From Pseudoclavibacter helvolus (GTDB lineage: Bacteria > Actinomycetota > Actinomycetes > Actinomycetales > Microbacteriaceae), in assembly GCF_014191305.1 (NCBI RefSeq), contig NZ_JACHWJ010000001.1, forward strand, positions 496,001 to 560,000: a stretch of DNA of 64,000 bases, in the 5' to 3' direction. The position numbers and the translations under genes are program-made. The number at the start of each line of letters is the position of its first letter. Position 1 is the stretch's first letter. The notes beneath the pieces are model-generated. The model was not told the origin of the DNA and searched no databases. It saw nothing but the letters and a program-made list of their open reading frames with translations. Of this stretch, positions 9,682-18,137 are shown in pieces.

Positions 9682-10697
9682 TTGAGCTCCATCATGGCCG
9701 TGTTGAGGCCGGAGCCCACGCCCATCAGCAGGACGCGGTCGTCTCGCTTCAGGGTCTTCGACTGCAGGTCGAGGGTGATCGGGATGGAAGCCGGCCCCAC
9801 GTTGCCGAGCGTCGGGTACGTCGTCGGCACGCGCTTCGAATCGAGCCCAACTGCCTTCACGATCGCGTTTGTGTGCACGCGGGAGACCTGGTGGGTGATG
9901 TAGTGGTCCATCGACGACCAGTTCCAGTCGGTCTGGGCCTCTTTCCAGGCGGAGACGACGAGGTCGAGGCCACCGCGCAGCAGCGCTTTGGCGTCGGTGA
10001 ACATGCCCTGGACGCTACCCACGCACAGCTCGTGGAACTGCGTGGCTGCCCGCGTCACGCCGCCCAGGATCTGGTGGCCTTCCGGATGCTCGTCGGTGCG
10101 GCCGAGCACGGCCGCAGCCGCTCCCGAGCCGAGCGTGAGGCTCGCGAACTCGCTCATGAAGTCCTCGCGGCCGATGTCGTCGCGCAGGAGGCGGTTGATG
10201 GTGTTGACCTGGATCTCGTCGGCGTCCTCGCCGTTGACGATGATGGCGTAGCGGATCTGGCCAGCCTCGATCATCTGCGCGGCGAGCGTCATGCCGTTCA
10301 CGAAACCGAGACACGCGTTCGCGATGTCGAAGTTGACGGCGGAACTCGGCATGCCAAGACCGTGGTGCATGCGCACTGCGACGGAGGGCTCAAGGTGCGT
10401 CCGCGTCACGGAGGTGTTGATGAGGAGGCCAACGTCACTCGCGTCGACCCCGGCTCGCCGGAGCGCTTCCTGGCCGGCGGCGACGGTCGCCTCGGTGAAC
10501 GACTCGCCTACCGCCCAGTTCCTTCGCTCTGTGACGCCAGCCACACGTTCGAGGAGGTTGCCTGGCAGCTTCAGCCGCCTCAAGCCGACGGCGAGCTTGC
10601 CTTCGATGTCGGAGGAAGCCGTGGCCCTCGACGGGAGGCGGCTCGCAACCGACAGCAGCGAGACGTTGTGGAAGCGAGTAGTCGCGTTACCTGTCAT
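9675..10697 (-). CDS. oleA: OleA-like acyl-CoA condensing thiolase (head-to-head olefin synthesis)
   Basis: A 340-residue thiolase-fold protein related to FabH. The likely active-site residues are Cys129 in IANACLGF, His269 in DHYITHQ and Asn299 in YPTLGNVG. Glu103 in HLEPSVAV matches the catalytic Glu that marks OleA rather than FabH. OleA joins two fatty acyl-CoA molecules head-to-head to give a 2-alkyl-3-ketoacid, the committed step to long-chain olefins in the membrane. It is the first gene of the operon, with an ATG start and no strong Shine-Dalgarno. It is divergent from the baeRF gene across 110 bases. Without the downstream genes it would be called 3-oxoacyl-ACP synthase III. Confidence 0.92.
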   Translation of the reverse strand: MTGNATTRFHNVSLLSVASRLPSRATASSDIEGKLAVGLRRLKLPGNLLERVAGVTERRNWAVGESFTEATVAAGQEALRRAGVDASDVGLLINTSVTRTHLEPSVAVRMHHGLGMPSSAVNFDIANACLGFVNGMTLAAQMIEAGQIRYAIIVNGEDADEIQVNTINRLLRDDIGREDFMSEFASLTLGSGAAAAVLGRTDEHPEGHQILGGVTRAATQFHELCVGSVQGMFTDAKALLRGGLDLVVSAWKEAQTDWNWSSMDHYITHQVSRVHTNAIVKAVGLDSKRVPTTYPTLGNVGPASIPITLDLQSKTLKRDDRVLLMGVGSGLNTAMMELKW

Positions 10698-10807
10698 AGA
10701 TGTAATTTGCGTCCTGAGCCGTGCAAAGAGTGTGGAGGGGCCTAACCAGGTCAGTCTAGGCGCACCACGATGACCGAACTCTCAGGCCGGATCAATAGCG
10801 TGCAGAG

Positions 10808-11938
10808 ATGTTGCCAAGTGATATTCCTACCCATGAAGATCTGCTTGAACTCACCGAGTACCGGGGCGAGGGCAGCGTCAGCATCGCCATCCCGGCCTCG
10901 AGCGCACCGAACGAGTCGGAGGCCCTGCGACTGGAGCTGCGCGCGGCAGTGAGCCAGGCCGCGAAGGAACTCGAGCAGCTCGGTCTCGACAAGTCTCAGA
11001 TCGCGAAGATCCTCGATCCTGCCAAGCAGCTCGAATCCGATCCCGAGTTCTGGCGGGCGCAGTCCCGCTCGCTCGTCATCCTCGCCTCTCCCGACCGCTT
11101 CCGCACCTTCCGCCTCGCCAATCGTCTCGGTCAGCACGTCGCCGTGGGCGATCGATTCGATGTCGGCGCGCTCCTGCGCGCCACGACGTTCCCCAACTGC
11201 GGGTTCGTGCTCGGGCTCTCGCGTGGAGAGGTGACGCTCTTCGAGGTACTCGCCGACGCCAAGCCGCGCCAGCTCCCCATCGAGGGGCTCCCTGACGACC
11301 TCCCCTCGGTGCTCGAGCACGCGACAACGGGCGGGCGCTTCGACCGGCAGCGTGCGCAGGGAACGACGGGCGACCGCATCGGCCACGAGCGCTTCGCGCG
11401 GATCGTGCAGGAGCAGGTCATACCGATCCTCCGAGAGTCGGGCGCTCCGCTCATCCTCGCCGCGACGGGAGACTTCGACACCGCCTATCGTGCCGTGAAC
11501 GAGTACCAGGGGCTCCTCGAGCAGCGCATCGGCGCGCATCCGGGCTCGCTGGCTGCCGGTGAGCTCGACGCAAAGGCGAGGGGCATCCTCGACGACCACT
11601 ACCGCGGCGAGATCAACTCGTGGCGGGAGGAGTTCGGGACCAAGCGAAGCAATGGGCATGCGACGACGTCGATCAACGAGGTCGCGAAGGCCGCCTCGCA
11701 GGGCGCGATCGCCGAACTCTACTTCGACATGGACTCCACCCTTGAAGGCGAGCTCGACGAGCACGGCAAGCTCACGCGAGCCGACGTGCCTGGCCCGCAC
11801 ACGTACGCGATCGTCGACGAGGTCGCCGCGCGTGCCCTCAAGCACGGCGCCAAGGTGAGGGCCGTGCGGCGAGGTGATCTTGTCGACGGCGCTGAGGTCG
11901 CCGCGACTCTGCGCTACCCGCTCGAGGCGACGGCCTAG
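10808..11938 (+). CDS. baeRF-type protein (bacterial relative of eRF1/Vms1), family 3-like
   Basis: A 376-residue protein with the features of the bacterial archaeo-eukaryotic release factor (baeRF) group. It opens with DIPTHEDLLEL and a coiled region, then a block FWRAQSRSLVILASPDRFRTF-like, a central FPNCGFVLGLS, and ends with a GAKVRAVRRGDL...LRYPL tail shared by that group. Proteins of this group resemble eRF1 and the tRNA-hydrolase Vms1 and are suspected to act in ribosome rescue or stress, but their cellular role is mostly unproven. The ATG at 10808 has only a weak GCAGAG ribosome site. The gene is divergent from oleA and converges on the antiporter gene, with a hairpin between. Confidence 0.8.
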   Translation: MLPSDIPTHEDLLELTEYRGEGSVSIAIPASSAPNESEALRLELRAAVSQAAKELEQLGLDKSQIAKILDPAKQLESDPEFWRAQSRSLVILASPDRFRTFRLANRLGQHVAVGDRFDVGALLRATTFPNCGFVLGLSRGEVTLFEVLADAKPRQLPIEGLPDDLPSVLEHATTGGRFDRQRAQGTTGDRIGHERFARIVQEQVIPILRESGAPLILAATGDFDTAYRAVNEYQGLLEQRIGAHPGSLAAGELDAKARGILDDHYRGEINSWREEFGTKRSNGHATTSINEVAKAASQGAIAELYFDMDSTLEGELDEHGKLTRADVPGPHTYAIVDEVAARALKHGAKVRAVRRGDLVDGAEVAATLRYPLEATA

Positions 11939-11960
11939 CCGACACAGCACGCACCGAACC

Positions 11961-11997
11961 GGCGGGGCGCTGGCTCAAGGCGAGCCGGCGCCCCGCC
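11961..11997. terminator. bidirectional hairpin terminator between convergent genes
   Basis: A 16-bp stem (arms 11961-11976 and 11982-11997, one G-U pair) closed by a five-base loop AAGGC. It lies between the ends of the baeRF and antiporter genes. There is no T tract on either side, so it is an L-shaped actinobacterial-type terminator at best. Confidence 0.7.
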
Positions 11998-12023
11998 CTC
12001 GCGCCGGGATTCGTCTGTGCGCG

Positions 12024-13730
12024 TCACGCGCCGCCGAAGCGCAGCGCCTCGGCGTCGAGGCGGTGCTGCGCCTGCTCGATCGTCCGTGACGAGTAGCTGC
12101 CGGACGATCGTGCGTCGAGCAGCGCGAGCTGGGCGTTCTCGAGCAGGATGCGCGTCAGCTCCCGCCGCTGGACGTGCGTGTCCTCAGCGTCTTCGTCGAG
12201 ATCGACGGGCTTCGACAGGATCCGCCCCATTCGAGAAGCGACGGCTCGCGCGTTCTCGAGCACCTCCGGGTCGTACTCGCCGCCGTCCGCTCGGCGAAGA
12301 TCGGGGTTCGCGAGTGACTCCTTGGCGACGTCGAACACCTCGTCGGCGAGGCTCGCGAGCTCCCGCGCGTCGGCGTCGGCGTCGGTGCCTGTCACGTCGA
12401 GCTTCCTGATGAGCAGCGGGAGGGTGCCGCCCTGGACGACAAGCGTCACTATGGCGACCGTGAACGCGATCAGCACGAGCTGTGGCCTGTAGGGGAAGTC
12501 CGCCGGCAGCGACTGCGCCGCCGCGAGCGTGACGACGCCGCGCATGCCCGACCAGGCGAGCACGGCACCGCCCCGCCACCCGAGCCCTTCGTCGCGGTAG
12601 AAGGCGATATCCGCGCTCGCTCGCTTGGCGCGATCGACGATCCGAGGCTTGGCGCCCTCGAGGCCAGGAGCGGTGACTCGCTTGAGGAACTGCTCCACCC
12701 GCGGGGCCACCAGCTCTGCACGACGCTGCTCACTCCGGAGCGAGAGCACAAGCGGGATCACGAAGAGCACCCGGATGATGACAAGCGCGAGCGTCGCGAG
12801 CAGCCCGATGCCGACCGCGTGCAGGAGACCGATGCCGTCCGCGTCACCGTCGACCGACTCGATGAGCGCCGACAGCTCGAAGCCCATGAGCAGGAACACG
12901 CCGTTCTCGAGCAGGAGCTGCGCCGTGCGCCAGTTGGTTCGCTCGCTCATGCGGTCTTGCGGGCTGAAGCGGCTCGCGCTGGCGTGGCCCGTGATAAGCC
13001 CGGCGACGACCACCGCGAGCACGCCGGAGCCACCGACCTCCTCGGTCGGCACGTAGGCGAGGAACGGCACCGTGAACGAGATCGCCGTCGTGAGCACGGC
13101 GCTGTTGAGCTTCGAGCGGATGTAGACGGTGACGGCGCCGACGACGGCCCCGAGCACGACGGCAAGCGTGACGGCGAGCACGAAGTCGCCGACGGCCCCC
13201 CAGAAGGAGAGCGCGCCTGCCGTTGCCGCTATGGCACTGCGCAGCATGACGAGGGCCGTCGCGTCGTTGACGAGTCCTTCGCCCTCGAGCACGGTCACGA
13301 GGCGAGGTGGAAGTCCGAGGCGCTTGCCAACGGCCGTCGCGGCCACCGCGTCTGGTGGGCTGATGACTGCGCCGAGGGCGATCGCGGCCGCCAAGTTGAG
13401 GTCGGGGAGGAGCGCGAAGAGGAGGAGCCCGCTGCCGAACGCCGAGATGATGACGAGCAGTACGGAGAGGCCCGTGATGGAGCGCAGGTTGCGCCTGAAG
13501 TCGGTCAGGGGCACATTCACGGCGGCCGAGTACAGGATGGGCGGGAGCACGATCGTGAGGATCAACTCTGGCGGGAACTCGAAGTCGGGTACGCCCGGCA
13601 GGTACCCGACGCCGATGCCCACGAGGACAAGAAGGATGGGGGCTGCCACCCCGAGCCTCGGGGCGATGGCGGCGACCGCGACGATGATGAGAACCGCCGC
13701 GACGCCGAAGACTGCGAGTTCGAGCTCCAT
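12024..13730 (-). CDS. Na+/H+ antiporter, CPA1/NhaP type
   Basis: A 568-residue membrane protein, with ATG at 13730 (MELELAVFGV). About 12 hydrophobic helices fill residues 1-420. The ion-binding region is seen as ISPPDAVAATAV and EGEGLVNDATAL, the conserved Asp-containing motifs of CPA1 exchangers. Residues about 430-568 are hydrophilic and helical, a cytosolic tail that in this family tunes activity. It would swap cytoplasmic Na+ (or K+) for external protons for pH and salt homeostasis; the cation cannot be told from sequence. The open frame extends upstream as far as 14537, but that part is antisense to the next gene and is not counted. Transcribed alone, divergent from the monooxygenase pair. 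Confidence 0.9.
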   Translation of the reverse strand: MELELAVFGVAAVLIIVAVAAIAPRLGVAAPILLVLVGIGVGYLPGVPDFEFPPELILTIVLPPILYSAAVNVPLTDFRRNLRSITGLSVLLVIISAFGSGLLLFALLPDLNLAAAIALGAVISPPDAVAATAVGKRLGLPPRLVTVLEGEGLVNDATALVMLRSAIAATAGALSFWGAVGDFVLAVTLAVVLGAVVGAVTVYIRSKLNSAVLTTAISFTVPFLAYVPTEEVGGSGVLAVVVAGLITGHASASRFSPQDRMSERTNWRTAQLLLENGVFLLMGFELSALIESVDGDADGIGLLHAVGIGLLATLALVIIRVLFVIPLVLSLRSEQRRAELVAPRVEQFLKRVTAPGLEGAKPRIVDRAKRASADIAFYRDEGLGWRGGAVLAWSGMRGVVTLAAAQSLPADFPYRPQLVLIAFTVAIVTLVVQGGTLPLLIRKLDVTGTDADADARELASLADEVFDVAKESLANPDLRRADGGEYDPEVLENARAVASRMGRILSKPVDLDEDAEDTHVQRRELTRILLENAQLALLDARSSGSYSSRTIEQAQHRLDAEALRFGGA

Positions 13731-13922
13731 GGAACAGCAAACTAATCGGCGAGGGATGGGAGGCGGATGCCCCTCGCGCGTCGTAATGTTGCACTCCATT
13801 TCGGCGGGTGACGTCGACGGGCTTCCTGTGCCGCCCCTGCGCCATACGATCGGGCAACCCGGAACGATGCAGGCCTCTGCGCTCAGCCGAATCCGGGCCC
13901 CCGATCCCGTGAGAGAGGCACC

Positions 13923-15194
13923 ATGTCGAGACGCCAAGGCCCCGGACGCTTCACGATCGGAATCGCGCTGCAGGGCGCGGGCTGGCACCCAGCGGCATGG
14001 ACAGTCCTGCCGCGCGGCGACGGGACGAGGCTCTCCGAGCTCGGCTATTGGCGAGACCTCGTGCAGCACGCCGAGCGAGCCGGCATCGACTACGTCACGT
14101 TCGAGGACGCCTTCCAGATCGAAGGCAGCGCCCCAGATTGGGAGGCCTCGCGCGAGCTGGCGGAGGTCTCGCTCGACGCGACCCTCCTCGCCGCCGCGCT
14201 GGCGCCACGGACGAAGCGCATCGGACTCGTCCCGACGATCGGGCTGACACACGCGGAGCCCTTCCACGCGGCCACGAGCATCCAGACCCTCGACCACGTC
14301 TCGCTTGGGCGCGCCGGCCTGCGGGCGAAGCTCAGCGCGAGCGCAGCGGAGGCGGCCAGCTTCGGGCGCAAGAGCTCGCTCGGCCTCGACGCGATCTTCG
14401 CCGAGGGCACGGACTCCGTCGAGGCGATCCGCCGACTTTGGGACAGCTGGGAGGACGACGCCGTCATCCGCGACCCCGAGACCGGGCGGTTCATCGACGC
14501 CGACCGCCTGCACTACGCCGATTTCGAGGGGGAGCACTTCAGCGTCAAGGGGCCGTCGATCGTGCCGCGGTCACCGCAGGGCCAGCCTCCCGTCTTCGCG
14601 CTTGCACAGACCGAGGAGTCGTTCGACTTTGCCGCGCGGCAGGCCGACGTTGTGTTTGTCACCCCCGGCCGTTCGACGGTCGCCGAGCTCGTCGCGGCGA
14701 TCAGGGAGGCTGAGCAGCGCGTCGGGCGTACGGGCGAGCCGCTCCGTATCGTCGCCGACCTCGAGATCTTCCTCGGCGACGAGGACGGGTCCACCGAGGA
14801 GCACTTCAGGGCCCTCGACGAGCGCGTCCGCGTCGACTCCGGGTACCGCAGCGACACGAGGGTCGTCGTTCGCTCGAACGTCACGACGGCAGAGCTCATC
14901 GCCAAGTACGCGGATGCGGGCCTCGACGGCGTGCGCGTCCGCCCCCTCACCCACGGCGACGTCGCGGAGTTCGTCGACCGGGTCCGGCCCATGCTCGAGG
15001 CGCGCGGCATCGTCGCACCCCCGAACCCGCGGGAGAAGTCTCCGAGCCTGCGCAAGACGCTTGGGCTCGTTCCACGCCCCGCGAACCGGTTCGCCGCATC
15101 CCACGCAGAGCGACCTGGCACCCGCGGTGGCTCGGTCAATAGTGGCTCGGTCAACGGTGGCTCGGCCAACGCAAGAAAGGCGCAGCGCGCATGA
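13923..15194 (+). CDS. LLM-class flavin-dependent monooxygenase
   Basis: A 423-residue TIM-barrel, luciferase-like protein: N-terminal FTIGIALQGAGWHP, then RIGLVPTIGLTH, SLGRAGLRA, and IVPRSPQGQPPVFALAQ, the sequence blocks of the NtaA/SnaA/DszA group that use reduced flavin from a partner reductase. The C-terminal 23 residues are an unusual Gly/Ser/Asn tail (GGSVNSGSVNGGSAN) encoded by a 15-bp repeat. The ATG is preceded by GAGAGG. Its last codons overlap the next gene by ATGA (15191-15194), so the two monooxygenases are coupled. The substrate is unknown. Relatives attack sulfonates, aminopolycarboxylates or aromatic sulfur compounds. No flavin reductase gene is adjacent. Confidence 0.88.
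   Translation: MSRRQGPGRFTIGIALQGAGWHPAAWTVLPRGDGTRLSELGYWRDLVQHAERAGIDYVTFEDAFQIEGSAPDWEASRELAEVSLDATLLAAALAPRTKRIGLVPTIGLTHAEPFHAATSIQTLDHVSLGRAGLRAKLSASAAEAASFGRKSSLGLDAIFAEGTDSVEAIRRLWDSWEDDAVIRDPETGRFIDADRLHYADFEGEHFSVKGPSIVPRSPQGQPPVFALAQTEESFDFAARQADVVFVTPGRSTVAELVAAIREAEQRVGRTGEPLRIVADLEIFLGDEDGSTEEHFRALDERVRVDSGYRSDTRVVVRSNVTTAELIAKYADAGLDGVRVRPLTHGDVAEFVDRVRPMLEARGIVAPPNPREKSPSLRKTLGLVPRPANRFAASHAERPGTRGGSVNSGSVNGGSANARKAQRA
15126..15170 (+). repeat. 15-bp coding tandem repeat at the end of the first LLM gene
   Basis: Three near-identical 15-bp units (15126-15140, 15141-15155, 15156-15170) with consensus GGTGGCTCGGTCAAC, encoding GGSVN, SGSVN and GGSAN. The repeat is in frame and lies after the conserved domain, so it forms a flexible tail. 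Confidence 0.92.
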
Positions 15195-16588
15195 GCGGAA
15201 CCCCACTCAAGCAGGTCCACCTCGCAGCCCACTTCCCGGGGGTCAACAACACGACCATCTGGACGGATCCTGACGCGGGGAGCCAGATCGACCTCGCCTC
15301 GTTCCGCGCGTTCGCGGAGACCGCCGAGCGTGGAAGGTTCGACTACCTGTTCCTCGCCGAGGGACTCAGGCTGCGGGAGCACAAGGGCCGCATCCACGAG
15401 CTCGACGTCGTGGGACGCCCGAACACGCTCATCATCCTGGCCGCCCTCGCGAGCATCACGACGAACATCGGGCTCGTCGGCACGCTCTCCTCGACCTTCA
15501 ACGAGCCGACCGACCTCGCGAGGCAGCTCGCGACGCTCGACCACCTCTCGGAAGGGCGGGCCGGCTGGAACGTCGTCACCTCGAGTGACGCCTTCCACGG
15601 CCAGAACTTCCGCCGAGGTGGCTTCCTCGAGTACGCGGAGCGATACGAGCGTGCTGAGGAGTTCGTCCGGCTCTCGAAGCGCCTCTGGGACTCGTGGGAG
15701 GCCGACGCGATCGCCGCGAACCCTGGCCGCGGCGAGTACCTCCGCGCGGACGGCGTGCGCCGCGTCAACCACGTCGGCAAGCACTTCGACATCGAGACAA
15801 TCTCGAACGTCCCACGCAGCCCGCAGCGCTACCCCGTGATCGTGCAGGCGGGCGACTCGCCCGCGGGCCGCGACTTCGCGTCCGCCAACGCCGAGATCAT
15901 CTTCTCGCTCCACGCCGCCTTCGAGGACGGCAAGCGCTTCTACGACGACGTCAAGGGGCGCCTGCCAGCCGTCGGGCGCTCGAGGGACTCGCTGCTCATC
16001 ATGCCGGCAGCGACGTTTGTCGTCGGCGACTCCGAGGCGGATGCGCGTGAGCGTTCCCGCGAGGAGTCGCTTGCCCAGGTCAGCCCGCAGACGGCAATCG
16101 CGATGCTGGAACAGGTGTGGGGAAGAGACTTGTCCGGCGTCGACCCCGACGGCCCGCTTCCCGACCTCGAGCCAGGCGACGAGCTCATCCGCGCCGGTCA
16201 GGCCAACGACCTGTCCAAGCAGCGCGCTCAGATCTCGAAGTTCCGGGAGATCGCGGAGCGCGAGTCGCTCAGCGTGCGGGAGCTCATGGTGAAGCTCAAC
16301 ACCCGGCACACCTTCGTCGGCACCGGGTCGCACATCGCCGACGAGATCTCCCGCTACGTGCAGGGCGGGGCGTCCGACGGTTTTGTCATCGTCCCCTCCC
16401 TCATCCCGAACGGCCTCGATCGCTTCGTCGACGAGGTCATCCCCGAGCTGCAGGAGCGCGGCGTCTACCGCGAGGACTACACGCCTGGCGCGACTCTTCG
16501 CGAGACGTTGGGCCTGCCGGTCGAACCGCCGTCGGCCGAGGCATCGAGCGGTCAGCTGCTCGGAACTGGCGGCGTCGCCGGGGCGTGA
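15191..16588 (+). CDS. LLM-class flavin-dependent monooxygenase, NtaA/SnaA/DszA family
   Basis: A 465-residue protein closer to the NtaA/SnaA/DszA type: AAHFPGVNNTTIW near the start, FDYLFLAEG, LSSTFNEPTDLARQLATLD, GWNVVTSSD and YPVIVQAGDSPAGRDFA, all expected of the family. The ATG overlaps the previous stop, implying a joint pathway, possibly two oxygenation steps on one compound. Its final 37 bases overlap, tail to tail, the end of the RamB-type regulator gene on the other strand. The substrate is unknown and no transporter lies in the same operon. Confidence 0.9.
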   Translation: MSGTPLKQVHLAAHFPGVNNTTIWTDPDAGSQIDLASFRAFAETAERGRFDYLFLAEGLRLREHKGRIHELDVVGRPNTLIILAALASITTNIGLVGTLSSTFNEPTDLARQLATLDHLSEGRAGWNVVTSSDAFHGQNFRRGGFLEYAERYERAEEFVRLSKRLWDSWEADAIAANPGRGEYLRADGVRRVNHVGKHFDIETISNVPRSPQRYPVIVQAGDSPAGRDFASANAEIIFSLHAAFEDGKRFYDDVKGRLPAVGRSRDSLLIMPAATFVVGDSEADARERSREESLAQVSPQTAIAMLEQVWGRDLSGVDPDGPLPDLEPGDELIRAGQANDLSKQRAQISKFREIAERESLSVRELMVKLNTRHTFVGTGSHIADEISRYVQGGASDGFVIVPSLIPNGLDRFVDEVIPELQERGVYREDYTPGATLRETLGLPVEPPSAEASSGQLLGTGGVAGA

Positions 16589-18003
16589 CGCTCGAGGAAC
16601 TCGTACACCTCGACCTCGTCGACTCCGGGGAACGCTCCCGTCGGCATCGCCGCATGCAGTGAGGTGTGCAGGCGGGCGTTCGGGAACGAGGCGCCGGCCC
16701 ACCTCGCGGTGAGCGACTCGGGCGGGCGTCTGCAGCAGTCGCCGTGCGGGCACGTCGACGTGTGTCTGCGCGGCGTCTCGCGGCCCGAGAACCACTTCGC
16801 GTGCTCGAATGCCGTGCCGACGCTCACCGAGAACGTGCCACGCGGGGTCGTCTGGATGCGGGAGGTGCACCAGTAGGTGCCAACCGGCTTGTCGGTGTAC
16901 TGGTGGTACGGGCTGAAGCGGTCTTCGACGTCGAAGACGCGCCTCGCGCTCCATTGCCTGCACACGAACTGGCCCTCGACGGCCCCGAGCGCGTCGGTGG
17001 GGAAGCTCACGCTGTCGTTCTCGTACGCCTTAGAGATGACGCCGGACTCGCTCACCTTGAGGAAGTGGACCGGGATGCCGAGGTGGTGGGTTGCGAGGTT
17101 CGTGAACCGGTGGGCGGCCGTCTCGTAGCTCACGCCGTAGGCGTCGCGCAGATCCTCGACGGAGAGGGCGCGGCGCTCCTTGGCCCCGGACATGAGCTTG
17201 GCCGCGCCGTGTTCCGGGATGAGGAGCGCGCCCGTGAAGTAGTTCGTCTCCACCCGCTGGAGGAGGAACTCTGCGTAGTCGCGCGGGGCCTCGTGGCCGA
17301 GCACGTAGCTCGAGATGGTCTGCAGGATGATCGATCGCGGGTCCGCATCCGGAGACTGGGAGAGCGGCACGTAGATGCGCCCGTGTCTCCGGTCGATCAC
17401 CGAGCGGGTGGAGACGGGGAGGTCACGCACGTAGTGCAGCGTCAGCCCCAGATGCGCCGCGATATCGGCTGCCGTGCGCTGCGAGAGCGGGCCGTCGTCG
17501 TGCCCGACGCTCGCGAGCAGCGCGGCCGCCCGCTCCTCGATCTCCGGGTAGTAGTTGTCCCGTTCGCGCATGGCGAGGCGGAGCTCCGTGTTCGCTCGCC
17601 TCGCCTCCTCCGGGGTCGCCGCCCGCTCCGAGTCGATCCTCGCGAGCTCGCGGTAGAGCGCCAGGATCGTCTCGATGGCCTCGTCGCTCAGCGCGCGACG
17701 GATGCGAAGTGGCTCGAGTCCAAGGGCAAGCGCGATCCTCCCGGCCTGCGCCCGCTCGAGCTCCACCTCGAGGGCAGCTCGCTTCGAGAGCGGGGCGTCG
17801 GAGAGCAGTTCGTCGACCGTCACGCCGAAGAGGCGCGCAAACGCCTGCAGCTCCGAGAGTCGAACCTCCCGCTTCCCGGTCTCGATCGCGGAGACCTGTG
17901 ACGGCGCGCGCTCGATCGCAGTCCCGAGCGTCTCGAGGGTGAGGCCCCGCTCCTGTCTGAGTGAGCGGATGCGTCGGCCGAGGGTCAGAACGTCGATGTC
18001 CAT
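16552..18003 (-). CDS. ramB: RamB-like XRE-family regulator of glyoxylate/acetate metabolism
   Basis: A 483-residue regulator. Residues about 10-65 are an XRE helix-turn-helix (SLRQERGLTLETLGTAI, then SQVSAIETGKREV). A middle region with VETNYFTGALLIPE and a histidine-rich TAAHRFTNLATHHLGIP block is the IrrE/ImmA-like part. The C-terminus holds a cysteine-rich segment (CPHGDCCRRPPESL) of the short-chain fatty-acyl regulator family. Corynebacterium glutamicum RamB has this architecture and represses aceA and aceB. Here the gene is directly divergent from aceA, which supports the same job. An upstream in-frame GTG at 18012 is an alternative start. Confidence 0.85.
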   Translation of the reverse strand: MDIDVLTLGRRIRSLRQERGLTLETLGTAIERAPSQVSAIETGKREVRLSELQAFARLFGVTVDELLSDAPLSKRAALEVELERAQAGRIALALGLEPLRIRRALSDEAIETILALYRELARIDSERAATPEEARRANTELRLAMRERDNYYPEIEERAAALLASVGHDDGPLSQRTAADIAAHLGLTLHYVRDLPVSTRSVIDRRHGRIYVPLSQSPDADPRSIILQTISSYVLGHEAPRDYAEFLLQRVETNYFTGALLIPEHGAAKLMSGAKERRALSVEDLRDAYGVSYETAAHRFTNLATHHLGIPVHFLKVSESGVISKAYENDSVSFPTDALGAVEGQFVCRQWSARRVFDVEDRFSPYHQYTDKPVGTYWCTSRIQTTPRGTFSVSVGTAFEHAKWFSGRETPRRHTSTCPHGDCCRRPPESLTARWAGASFPNARLHTSLHAAMPTGAFPGVDEVEVYEFLERHAPATPPVPSS

Positions 18004-18051
18004 GCAGGCCACCGTGCCACACGCATCCTTCTGTGCGCTAGAAGAATTGGC

Positions 18052-18070
18052 AGATTTCTAGCGAGAATCT
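18052..18070. promoter_or_regulatory. palindrome between ramB-like gene and aceA, candidate operator
   Basis: Perfect five-base arms AGATT (18052-18056) and AATCT (18066-18070) around a nine-base spacer, in the AT-richer 125-bp divergent region. Two similar octamers, TGATTTGG and TGATTCGG, follow within 25 bases. It is placed where a RamB operator would act on both genes, but it does not obviously match the published C. glutamicum motif. Confidence 0.35.
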
Positions 18071-18137
18071 CCTGATTTGGTGGCTGATTCGGCACAGGAT
18101 CAACACATCCACAGTTTTTCGAGCAAAGGAGCTCACC

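Noticed and set aside
7090-9903. A 937-codon plus-strand open frame across oleBC
   Set aside because: It is the antisense image of a well-supported gene. High G+C removes stops in such frames; the product is Arg/Asp/Val-rich with no domain.
13731-14537. N-terminal extension of the antiporter frame
   Set aside because: The extension runs antisense through the first monooxygenase gene; the family start is the ATG at 13730.
14513-16963. An 816-codon minus-strand open frame
   Set aside because: Antisense to both monooxygenase genes; composition and lack of motifs mark it as a shadow.
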